Assembly: GCA_023053545.1 (NCBI GenBank)
Contig: JAKZAN010000006.1
Coordinates: forward strand, 7,947,851 to 8,011,850
DNA: 64,000 nt
Reading direction: 5' to 3'
Source of the DNA: Lepidurus packardi
Lineage: Eukaryota; Arthropoda; Branchiopoda; Notostraca; Triopsidae
Both the position numbers and the translations under genes were made by a program. The notes beneath the pieces are model-generated. The model had not been told where the DNA came from and did no database searches. It saw nothing but the letters and a program-made list of their open reading frames with translations. Below, one piece after another: positions 39,705-49,718 of this stretch; the first letter of the stretch is position 1, and every line of letters begins with the position of its first letter.

Positions 39705-40357
39705 ATGTTTGGGATTTTAGACACAAATACCAAGCGAAGTAGTAATATTTCAAGCTTACATTTCACGTTGGCCTTGAACAAGAGAAGCTTTAAAGATAGT
39801 CATCAAGATGCTGCTACCTCTACCGGAAATTTAACTTATCAAAGTACTCTAAGAATACTCTTTTCATTTCTAAATACCATAATGAAAGTTGTTTACTCCC
39901 TACAGGCAGCTTAAGCGATCTTTATAAGACTCCTGCTAAGCCAAAATGTGCGACCTTACCGATAACAAAAATCCCAAAAAAATTATTTATTGAGAATGAA
40001 TCTCCACTAGTCGAAGAAGACACAAGCACTTTGTACGGACCTAAACAACCAATATATCAAACTGTATCACAAAATTATTTTTCTCCAACAAATTTCCAAA
40101 CTAATTCTGGTTCACCCGAGAAGGCCGCAGACTTGTCAGATCTGATCGCTGTTATCCTGATGTGTCTTATTGCGATAGCTGGTTTTCCGTGGTTGTTCTT
40201 TACTTTTGTAGGATCAATATTCCTCTTAGTATTAGTTTTCTCTTTTACTTCTTTGACTGCCTTTTGGCTCTTTAGCTTTGTGTTTATCTCTGGTAGTTTT
40301 TTCTGTTTTATTCTTGCTCTTATAGTTTTCCTCAGACAAATTTTTCCCAAAGTCTGA
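39705..40357 (+). CDS. small membrane protein, possibly LDAF1/promethin-like
   Basis: Exons 39705-39843 and 39906-40357; 196 aa. The N-terminal 120 residues are polar, Ser/Thr/Pro-rich and basic (start MFGILDTNTKRSS), without a signal peptide. Residues about 125-190 are a long hydrophobic block of two to three membrane passes (AVILMCLIAIAGFPWLFFTF...FLRQIFPKV). A cytosolic tail plus a continuous hydrophobic hairpin region with a central Pro recalls LDAF1/promethin, the seipin partner in lipid-droplet formation, but I see no decisive motif, so that is a weak guess. The gene converges on Snr1, with 120 bp between stop codons. Confidence 0.6.
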
Positions 40358-40477
40358 AAAAGAATCTCAAATGCCATAATTTTATTGTAAAGTAAGAAAA
40401 ATGAAATGAAATAAACCACAACATACAATACACGTTGCGACGTCCTATTATTCTGACGTTTACTTAAAGAGATACTT

Positions 40478-42161
40478 TTACCAAGGTGTCGCGTTGGCCA
40501 GGCGACGCATACGTCTAAATATACACACAGGTTTACCCCCTTATTGTGTTATAGGATTAAAACTGTTTACCTCGTATTTCTGTCCTGATCTCGGATCTTC
40601 TTTTCCATTTCCGCATCTGTAAGTGTTTCAATAAAAGGAGTCCACTGATCTGCTTCCGCCTGAGGACGGAATGGTATTTCCACAAGCCCCAATGGTGCCT
40701 CGCTAGAAGTGTTCAGTTATAAAGCAGATTAATACATGATGTTTATATAGTCTTTTAGACAAAATAAACTTCACCTGAATGCATACGTTCGCTGATGCCA
40801 CGATAACTGCCCTCGAATGCTATAGGCAATGGCAGTAACGAATTCGCCGCCTAGTCCCAACTCTGAACAGAGTTTTAAAGAAAACTGCTCTGGGCTGTTA
40901 TCCTTTTCGCTCATATCCCACTCTAGCTGATCAACCAACGATATATTTCCCACGTGAATATTCAACTGCAATACGAAATGTTTATTAAAGAAAGGTAATG
41001 GAATTTAAGCTTGGTTCATATAGTCTCGATACGTTCAGAACATACAACACGTTGTAAAATAGGTTACGAGCCCAGATCCAAGGTAAATGTTAAGGTTTAT
41101 TTTTTTTAAGGAGTTCCTCTTATGATAGCAAACGAAAAATTGAATATGAACCAGGCTTTTAAAGAGCATACTTTAACAACAACTCGCTGGTCGGTTTGGG
41201 CTTCTAATAGGCCTTCCCCTTCAGCAGGATAGCTCTCCACTTGCTGACGAATAGCTTGAGCAATTGCTGGTACAAAGGTCAAGGGGTTCAAATCGAGGTC
41301 GTCGCAGAGAATTTCTGCAAACTGTTCTGGCGTAATTAGCGCTTCTGTAGGTGAACAATCGTTATTTTTTTTAAAATAATATTTTCACCTAGCATTACCG
41401 TTTTTGTTCCACGTAAAGGTGTCTCTAAGTTTTTGTCCTTCAATTTCCATATCCAAACGAATTGGGACAAGCACTTCAGGTTGGCCAGCATTATCCTGAA
41501 CCAAAGCTGGATCCGTGTCATCAAAACTGAAAACAATATTTCAAAATGGTCAGGGATTACCATTGGCATGGGAGCAAATTACCACAACGGGAAAGTTCGC
41601 ACTTTCTTGTTTGACACTCGGTTTCGATTTATCGGGGTAGCCTGAGGAACAGCGTCCAAATGAGAACTATTGGGGAGTGTTGGAACCCAGGGCAAAGGTT
41701 TCCTAGCTTTGGGATCTCTTGGCAAAATCGGTTCCGAAGCATTTACTGACGGCGCTTTGTACTTGTCTTCCCTGCCTTCGATGATATCTTCAACTTCGCT
41801 TGCTCTTAATAACGAAATATTGGATGCCAAGATGTGCTGGCTTAGACCTAATAATGAAATATACGATTATATACAAATGTTGGACGTATTTTGTAACCAA
41901 AAGTACCCAGTTCCGCTAATTTCTTTCTCTCTTCTGGGACAATCAAGCGTCGAAACATGCCAGGATAACGCTTGTACAGAGAACCACGAAACATTCTCAA
42001 GTAGTTTCCAACCTTAATAAAGAAGCAGAAATTAAATGTGAATAATATTGATATCTATTAAGTAGAAAAATTAGTCATACTTCAGAGCCAATGCAATAGA
42101 ATTCTCCATTCTCCTCTAGTTGGAAGCTAACTGGACGATCACCGTATGTTTTTAAAGCCAT
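40478..42161 (-). CDS. Snr1: SWI/SNF core subunit SNF5/INI1
   Basis: Exons, 5' to 3': 42161-42081, 42012-41907, 41847-41583, 41526-41399, 41344-41172, 40965-40775, 40702-40571, 40514-40478; 370 aa (human SMARCB1 385). Layout: N-terminal winged-helix domain ([20 protein letters not shown]...[17 protein letters not shown]), a linker with [14 protein letters not shown], two imperfect SNF5 repeats ([18 protein letters not shown]..., then [20 protein letters not shown]...) and the C-terminal basic helix ending [12 protein letters not shown], which in the family contacts the nucleosome acidic patch. It is a core subunit of BAF/PBAF chromatin-remodelling complexes in the nucleus. All splice phases agree. 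Identity is near certain. Confidence 0.97.
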
Positions 42162-42600
42162 GTTCTTTCGTTCCTAGACTTATCACTTAAAAAATCCTTA
42201 CAAATCAAGCCGCGAATTGCATCGAGAGTCATCCAAATCTGTCCAAACCAAAACAATCGTTTAGTAAACTGTCAATGAAGCGAATGTGCGACTCCTACTC
42301 CCATTGGAGTTGCATAGAAGACGGCAGCGTCGCATACGGGAAGTGTGTGAAATTCACTAATTCTCCTCGATTCACACAAGTCACAGCAAGTTGAAGACTC
42401 ACATAGAGCTGAAACAAGCAAGCATTGGGGGACAGTTGTCTGGAGAGCTAGCCCCTTTCTCTATTAGCGCATTCAAAATCTTTATTTAGCTTTTTAGCTT
42501 TATTTTTTTAGCTTTATTTAGCTTTTAATTTAGCTTTCTTTAGAATACAAAACACATATGTAGGGGCTTTGATTAATTTACCAGCTTGATGACAAAAAAA
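42162..42600. other. Snr1 upstream region with TTTAGC microrepeat
   Basis: Promoter side of Snr1. From 42484 to 42543 the sequence is a degenerate tandem array of TTTAGCTTT-like units. No exon recognised. Confidence 0.5.
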
Positions 42601-42611
42601 ATGACTTTTTC

Positions 42612-42821
42612 TTCGCGCCGTGACTTGCGGGCTCCGCTGTACGCCATGCAGCCAGCATTACCCGCATAGTCGGAGCCGCCTCGTGCGGTCCATTGCCAAA
42701 GGGGTGGGCTCTCGACAGCGAAGCCGACCCGAAACTTGTCGAAAAGCTTCAGGCGCGGTTCTCGGCCCGGCAGGATGGCAAGCACGATCGCGTGATGGCG
42801 AGTAGATTTTACTGTAATTGA
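42612..42821 (+). pseudogene. GC-rich, bacterial-like coding fragment
   Basis: Roughly 195 bp of about 60% GC, with abrupt edges against flanks near 35% GC. One + frame is open from a CTT at 42624 to TGA at 42819 and reads as plausible protein (GWALDSEADPKLVEK, then LQARFSARQDGKHDRVMASR) with G/C-ending codons (GTC, GCC, CTC, GAC, CGC, GCG) unlike any neighbour. There is no ATG at its start and no recognised domain; the last few codons are host-like DNA. The complementary frame is also open over the block, so the strand is not certain. Candidate origins are a captured bacterial gene piece or an assembly/cloning artefact. Confidence 0.45.
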
Positions 42822-43040
42822 AAGTTCGTTTTTTAACCATATTTTAATAATAAAACCTAGGGAATCGTCGTCGCATTATTTTGATATATTATTTATTTAA
42901 CATTTTCAGAACTTTGAACACAGATTAAAAAATGTACAGAATTTTTTTTTTTGAAAACGACCACGTTTCCCTAGATTTATGCCTCCCATGCATTGTCTCA
43001 AAATTTCATTTCATTACAATACACACAGAATTAGCCTTTT

Positions 43041-43107
43041 CGAATCAAAGTTTGCTTTTAATTTTTCAAATCAAAGTTTGCTTTTAATTTTTCGAATCAA
43101 AGTTTGC
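43041..43107. repeat. 26-bp tandem repeat, 2.6 copies
   Basis: Unit begins CGAATCAAAGTTTGCTTTTA and continues ATTTTT; copies start at 43041, 43067 and 43093, the last partial. Copy 2 differs from copy 1 by a single base (CAAATC for CGAATC). It lies in the gap upstream of TMEM134; the rest of 42822-43670 shows no gene. Confidence 0.9.
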
Positions 43108-43670
43108 AACCTCGAGTACACGGTCGCCTTAACAATGGAGGGGTTTCTAGGTTCCCTATAATTTTTTTTGTTGGTATGCCGTTCGAAGTAAATGGGTAAA
43201 AATGAAAGAATTTTTTGTAAAGTAAGTCTGAAATACACACATTAAGACAGTATAGGTACAGTGCTGAGCAAAAAAATCTATGCCGAGCAAACCACAGAGG
43301 TATAATTAAGCCTCTCGAGGCTGATTAGAAAGAAATCTGCTCTCTGAATCCTTTATCTTTGTACAGGATTAAAGGGTTGTATGTTTCTCCATTCGATTTT
43401 ATAATGACTCCTTGAACCTTGAACATAGAGAGCAGCACAAACGACTATTTTTCTCATTCTCACACTATCCCTGCACTATTCTAAACGAAGGTTGGGTAGT
43501 GGTGTCTAAGCTACTTTTCCTGCCTTCATTAATGGGGCGTGGTAGTATGGTTTGTTGTCTTGTTGGTGTTTGTTTTCCAGGCGTGAGACGTTTACGTACC
43601 TGGCCTGTCCGGCTGCTCTGTTCAATTAAACGTAGCTAAGCGAGATTCTTTAATAAAAGTGTAAGAGTCG

Positions 43671-44453
43671 ATGGCGAAGAAGTTGTCTCACACTCGTCAG
43701 TTTTCCATTGATGATGCATTTGAGGAAGAGCAAGATGACTACATTCGCGTATATGGATCCACAACAGAGCGATCTCCATTGAAACCGCGATCGAAAAACT
43801 TGCCATCCAGCGGGATTTCACACGATAGCATAGCAGTAAGAATTGACGAACCTGGAAAGAACAGGCCGTCACCACTCAACCTGGGTGTACTCAGTGGAAA
43901 TAACTTGCCAAACTTACCTAAACTCCGGCCGAATGATGAAGTAAGGGTACGATGTAATAGAATGTTTGATCGTGTATCAGCAGGATTTTTTTTATTTTTT
44001 GGGGTGGAGGACTAGTTTTGAGGCATCTTAATTTATTTACCATTTCTTGGAAATCCTTTCTTAACTCATTCTCAGACTGCCTCCAAGGATAGTGATTCAC
44101 TAATTCATGAACCGTACTCTCCGTCATACTTTGATCCAGAGAAAGTTTGGTGGCATCATCCACGGGTGCGCGAAAATTGGAAAGTCGTAGCTGCAGCTTT
44201 TGTCCTTCTCTTTATTGGAGTTGGTATGTAGCTATCAATCGCTATTTGCATAAATCCATCTATTTACTTTATAGGTCTTTTCTCAACTGGTGTCATAGTG
44301 TTACTTATTCCTTTGGGTGGAATACAGGGCGCGGTATTTTTGATCGCAGGCGCAATCTGTTTTATACCTGGTGCCTATCATGTAGTTTACATTTACTTAG
44401 CCGTGAAAGGAAAAAGAGGCTACGATTTTTATCACCTGCCTCTTTTCAATTAG
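43671..44453 (+). CDS. TMEM134: transmembrane protein 134
   Basis: Exons 43671-43940, 44076-44223, 44275-44453; 198 aa. The N-terminus has the family signature QFSIDDAFEEE; a long polar cytosolic segment follows, then WWHHPRVRENWKVVAAA leading into two membrane helices (about 128-150 and 160-185) and the conserved end PGAYHVVYIYLAVKGKRGYD. TMEM134 is a two-pass ER/perinuclear membrane protein of poorly known function. The short C-terminal tail (FYHLPLFN) matches the family. The gene converges on MEAK7. The ATG follows an in-frame upstream region with stops, so this start is firm. Confidence 0.92.
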
Positions 44454-44842
44454 TATATTTACTGCCCCCGGCAATCTCCGTACTCATCGCGGAATCTCAT
44501 TTTGTTAAAGTGCCATGTTTCTTTTCATCACTGTCTTGATATTATATTGAACTTGCCGTGGCTCAAGCTAAATCAGTGCACATCTGTACAGTTTTGCTCT
44601 AAAATCATGCATATTTTTGTTCGTTCTCCCTATAAACTTTTGTACAGTGTGATTATATTTTAATGTCAGCTTAATTTTCTACAACTTAATCTAAGCGTGT
44701 TCGTACCTAAAAATACAATTCATAGCATGCTGAGTACGTGGGTTCTAATTACGCTATAATTTAACTTTTATATCACATAGATGATGGCACGGAACTTCGC
44801 TCCGTAGTCAAGTATAAGCGTGAAAATCTATGGAATACTTGA

Positions 44843-46930
44843 TCACACATTTCCCTGGCGAGAATATTGAGGTCTTTCGCCGCCCAATTCTAATAAATAT
44901 TTGTCGGGATTCATATCCCACTCTACCGAGTTCAGATTGACCTTGCGCGTCTTTTCTACTTGCTGTAACTCCCACTTCTTATGTTGCTGCAATGCTTCTC
45001 TATATCCAGAATCAGTATTATTTCAATTGTAACGTAATAAACCGCGAATATCACTTTTGCTGGGTGCTTCCACAACCCCAAACTTGCATCCGGTACAACT
45101 TGTAAGGTACTTTTCGAAACGACAGTAATGTAAACTCCTTGTCAACTTCCAACCAAGGGATCTTGGGGTCTGTTCCGATTTTTAAGCCGAACGGGTAGCC
45201 ACGAACGGAAGTATTCAGATAGAGCAAATTAGCTCCGCGATCTAGCACTTTATAATGTGGAGTTAGCTGAAGTGCTATGCAATTGATACGACCCCAATAA
45301 TGATTCGATTCCTTCCATTCTGAATCCACCGCGACAGCAAATGACACATCGTTTTCTCCTTTCAGTGTTAGGAGCGTCGGGCCACGATAACCAAAAACGT
45401 GATGTAGGAAGCTACAAAATTAAAATTATGTTAATCTGCCCTTTGTACAAAAAACTAGTACCGGTTTAAGCTGAGACCTTGGTTGTCACTGTCATACAGC
45501 GGTTCCCAATGCTTAAGACTGCCCCCAGAAACCTGAGAATTAAATTAAGATTAAATTGATCATTAAATTAAGATCACGCCCTTAAAATCACAGAAACATA
45601 CCAACTGATTGATAAACGCTTGTGGGTCTCGGTAAAGCGCTAGAGAGGAATCTTTAGAAGGAGACTGGATGGCTTGAATGTAGAGCGAAGGGAGCGTACA
45701 GGCCATAAGCCACAATTGTACAGACGAGAAGGGTGATGATTGCGAAGTACCTTCCTGGCTTTTACAACTAATCAAGGCAGGGACGGCGGTCAATTTGTCT
45801 AGGGCATCACCAGCGAAATGGGCCATTCCGGTACCTGGAAGGGTATTCTTAGAAATGCAAAAACCTTGCTGTTTCTTTACTTGATTTTGGTTTAACAGAA
45901 TCTTCTTCAGAAACTAGACGGTGGCCAACAGTAAGCTGGTGAACAAGAGACTTGTGCAGCCAGGAAACTAGACGAGGACAATTTTCTTCTAACCAGCGAA
46001 TTAGATAATTTATGCTTAATTCGTTCTTGCTTAAATACTGAAAAAACTATTAATTTTAACTTAATCCACATTTCTTCCTGTTGCTTACCAAAGACTTCTC
46101 AACCGCCTCAAAACCCTCTGAATTCTCGTCAGACAATAATTCTGGATTTGGACACATTTGTGAAAACTGAAACGAAGCTTGCAATAAATCCAAGAAGGTT
46201 TTGCGAGTCACGTTCGATTCATCATAGGCAAATACCTGAATACAGGTATTTAGAAGCAATGCTTGAATAATTGTAGTTTATACTAACTCGAACATAGTAT
46301 TCTAATTGAGATGATTCGCTGATTAAGTCCAAGATCTTTTGGGTACCAATAAGAAAAGCGTCTTTTGACAAACAGGAGCTTTCCTTTTTGCCTGGTTGAT
46401 GAAGTAAAAAATAGCTGTACAAGGCGTTACCAAGCAGCTCGTTTCCTTTGCACACAAATTTCTAAAAATTAATCGACGAATGTAAAGATATATTAAAAAT
46501 TTTTATTTCAAAATATACCGTAAAGGAATCTGAAGTGATGCCAGACACTTTATGAAATGTTTGTGACCTCGCCACCAGGTTCTAAAATCAAAGCAATGTA
46601 CTGCCTGAACTCTTGCTTCTCTATCATAGTAATCAGATATACTTTCGTCAGCTTCACAAGGCAATCGGCGTAGACTTTTCCTCCATTTTGAGAATGCAAG
46701 CTACTACTTGACCTTGTTGGTGTGCTTTCTTCTAATTGCTTATCGGGACCCTCAAGTATATCATCATGGGATTTTCGCCTAAAGAACGAGCCATGACTGC
46801 TTCCCGCACTTAAACTCCTTCTTAATTTCCCCTTTACTGATACACCACTGTTGTGCGAATGAGAATTCTTCTTGTTTTCGTTGACGGGGTCTGGGTCATC
46901 GAAATCTGCGTGACTTATAGTATTACCCAT
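44843..46930 (-). CDS. MEAK7: TLD-domain protein MEAK7 (TLDC1)
   Basis: Exons, 5' to 3': 46930-46643, 46581-46519, 46461-46288, 46235-46089, 46037-45881, 45834-45602, 45532-45462, 45411-45055, 44999-44843; 548 aa. The start MGNTISHADF is a clear N-myristoylation signal, as in MEAK7, which sits on lysosomes and supports an mTOR pathway. An N-terminal Ser/Arg-rich region is followed by helical, EF-hand-like sequence, then the TLD domain (about 300-500), with SGGSLKHWEPLYDSDNQG, HHVFGYRGPTLLTLKG, WKESNHYWG and the closing YRMQVWGCG. A C-terminal helix rich in Lys/Glu ends PDKYLLELGGERPQ. The second exon is only 63 nt. All phases agree. Function is by homology only. Confidence 0.9.
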
Positions 46931-47478
46931 TTTCAACCCAATTTACTTGAATTTGATTAAAATAAGAAGCCCTGAAACTTAGATATTATGACTACGATCT
47001 AGTTATGACTTCAAGAGAATGTAAAAGCACAAGAATCAAAACTTCGGTGTATCTAACGCAGTCGTCTGTTAAAACTGAATTTTTTCACTGGTTCTCGTGT
47101 TGCCAATATTTATAGATGGCTCTCCCGTCAATGTTCCGTGGTTCTGCCTTAAAAGAAGAAATCGTACTGTCACATTTGGAGCTCGAGGAGAATTTTTTTT
47201 CTGGTAGTAAAAACTACTCGAAGGGTTATGAGCCAATGAGAACTCTATTTCGCTCTCCATGTAATGAAAAGGAAAAGACCTTCCTGCACGAAAATCTTTT
47301 CTGGAATTTTAATGATTTGCCAAAGGTCAGGTACGGTGTTTGAACTCGGTTGACCCTCTAAAAGTAACGGATTACTTTCTCGGTAACTCTCTAAAAGTAA
47401 CGGATTACTCCCAACAATGTCGGGTGTGTTTCGTATACCAATTTACATCTTACCCGGTAGGCGCTTCCCAATCATGGT

Positions 47479-48447
47479 TAGGGAGAGTGGGGCTTGTTCG
47501 GCCATGGGGTATGACCGGACAGTCGAGTTATCCAGCGACACACATTAGGGATATTCGTAATTATAATTCTACAGGAACTTGTCTTGTAGGTGGCTCTTGT
47601 GGGTAAAGAAGAGTAAGTTTCACCTCAGCGTTCAGAAGTTACGCATGTTTATGTGAAAATCCCAAGCGCAACTATAAGAATACCCAACTTCACTTCAAGT
47701 TTCATTTAGTCGTAAAGGTATCCATCTTTTTATGCTAGTGTACTCTTAAGCAAGCTGATCGGATAGGTTATAAGTTGACAGCAATTAAGATTTTAAATCT
47801 TTTTTGCACCCTGAGTTTTTTATTTTCAAGGTTCCAAATGGTGTTTTTGGGCACCTTCGGACAGGTTTTCAGGGGCACCTTCGGACATGGACTGAACGTG
47901 CCCCGTGTTTAAGAAAGGAGAGAAGGGTAGCTTTTGTCTTAAGATGGTGGATATTTTGTGGACAAATCACTAGTATTTGGTTTCGATCTGTCAAGTTTTA
48001 ATTTCCGCTAGTTACGAGCTTTAATTCCTTATTATGTCGTTTGATCGATGTGTGAATTTACAATGAAAAAGTATGTTTCTCTGGGTATTTGACACTATAA
48101 ACCTTTGATTTCTTTTTTGTCGTTCAATGCATCTATAACCCAGTGAACTTATACTATTTATTTTTGTTTTTCTCGACATTTATTTGCCACTAAAAGCAGT
48201 TAGGTCCTAAGGTGCCCAACCCTCGTCCGAAGCTACCCCATGCCTGGGGCACCTTCGGACAAAACGTGACCTTTCGAAAAATGAGAGTATCTCCGGCTTT
48301 ATAATTCGAAGCTGTAAAATACCAACTGGAAAAGTAAGAAGAATGACTTGACTTCCTAAAACTTGCAAAAGTTTTCCGTTCCATTGCTTAAGGAGGCCTA
48401 CAGAAAGCAAAAGAAAAACACGGGCGAACGAGCCCCACTCTCCCCTA
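47479..48447. mobile_element. nonautonomous TIR element, about 970 bp
   Basis: Terminal inverted repeats of about 22 bp: TAGGGAGAGTGGGGCTTGTT at the left and, reverse-complemented, TAGGGGAGAGTGGGGCTCGT at the right. The interior holds three copies of GGGCACCTTCGGACA (near 47848, 47874 and 48246); the last pairs with an upstream GTCCGAAG to form a hairpin around CCCC..GGGG. No transposase is encoded. Superfamily not determined; TIRs starting with GGGGAGAGTGGGGC recur in invertebrate DNA elements. Confidence 0.6.
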
Positions 48448-48449
48448 CT

Positions 48450-49718
48450 GTTGTTGGTAGATTTCCTAATCTCGCTTTTAGGTTATACGACGTAGTAATT
48501 ATTCTTGCTTTGAATCAAAAACCACTTGACCACCATACTTAACCGTAGAAACTAGGTATCTTGTAAGTTCTTGGAAAATTGTGCAAATCAGAATTTGCAA
48601 CCAGTCTCGCACGGATAAATTAAGCACGGAGTTCCATTTCCGATGTTGCACTCTAGCCCGGACTCGCACGAAAACACTGCGAAAGTTTCCCCAGCACCTT
48701 TGGCACCTTTTATGCCAATAAAATATTTGTAGACTTTAAATGGAATTTTAATATAGAAGTAATAAATTTAATAAATGCTAAAAAATTAATCAAACACAAA
48801 TATTTAAAAAAATCACAATTAGGAAATCGTAACAAAACTTGAATAAATTTATTGTAAAATAATTCATTGCAATAATTTTTTTTACATTGTATTTTTTTTT
48901 AGGTTAGCTTGTCCTCCGGTCAGACCACTCCATTAACATTAATTTGCGTTTCACTTTTAAGATTTCTTCAGCCTTATATTCTTCAGTGAAATGTGTGCCG
49001 TGTGATATGAATCACATGCATAGGTTTGGGATATATTTGTAGTTGGTATTTGACATTTTTTGCTGGTCAAACTTATGTTTCGTTAATCATTTCAATACAT
49101 TACTATTCGTTATATTTTACAATGTGAACATGCTTTCATTCTAGCTTTTGTCATAAACTGGCATAATATACTTAAGTATAATATCTATTACGATATTATG
49201 TAATTTTATACTTAAGCTATTATGTATTTTATGTACATATACGTAACGACTTTAAAAGTTTTTAACAAAAATATGACCACATCCTATATTGTTTATATTT
49301 TTGTGCAAAACGTTTGATTCATGTTAATGGTACACAACATGTTAGTCATCTAAGGGCTTGGTTTAGGGTCTGTATTAATCTTTCATTGTATATCGAAGCG
49401 CCGTGATCGAAGCAGTTTTCTTATATTTGGAAGTTACCTTGTAAATGAAGTAAGGTTACTTGCCTTAATTCGTGTTTATACTGGAGTGAAAATTTTCTCA
49501 GATAGTTAACACCAATTTAAAATCATTGAACATATAATTTAGTCTTAGTTAAACGAAATTTTTAAGCATTCTTAATTGCCATTTTGTGTTCTGTAAATTA
49601 CAATAATAGTCCATCGTTATTTAAATTTTGTCCGACCACCTGGCATCAATCGAGAGGTGTCCACACCTGTTATGGGACTCAGTACACGTCCCACGAATAC
49701 GCAATTAGTTCTCTTCAG
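48450..49718. other. AT-rich intergenic region
   Basis: Very AT-rich, with long A/T runs (48720-49320), no recognised gene, no tRNA-like fold noticed. The right end contains the presumptive TTLL15 promoter and 5' UTR. The 46931-47478 gap upstream of MEAK7 is likewise empty of recognisable genes. Confidence 0.45.
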
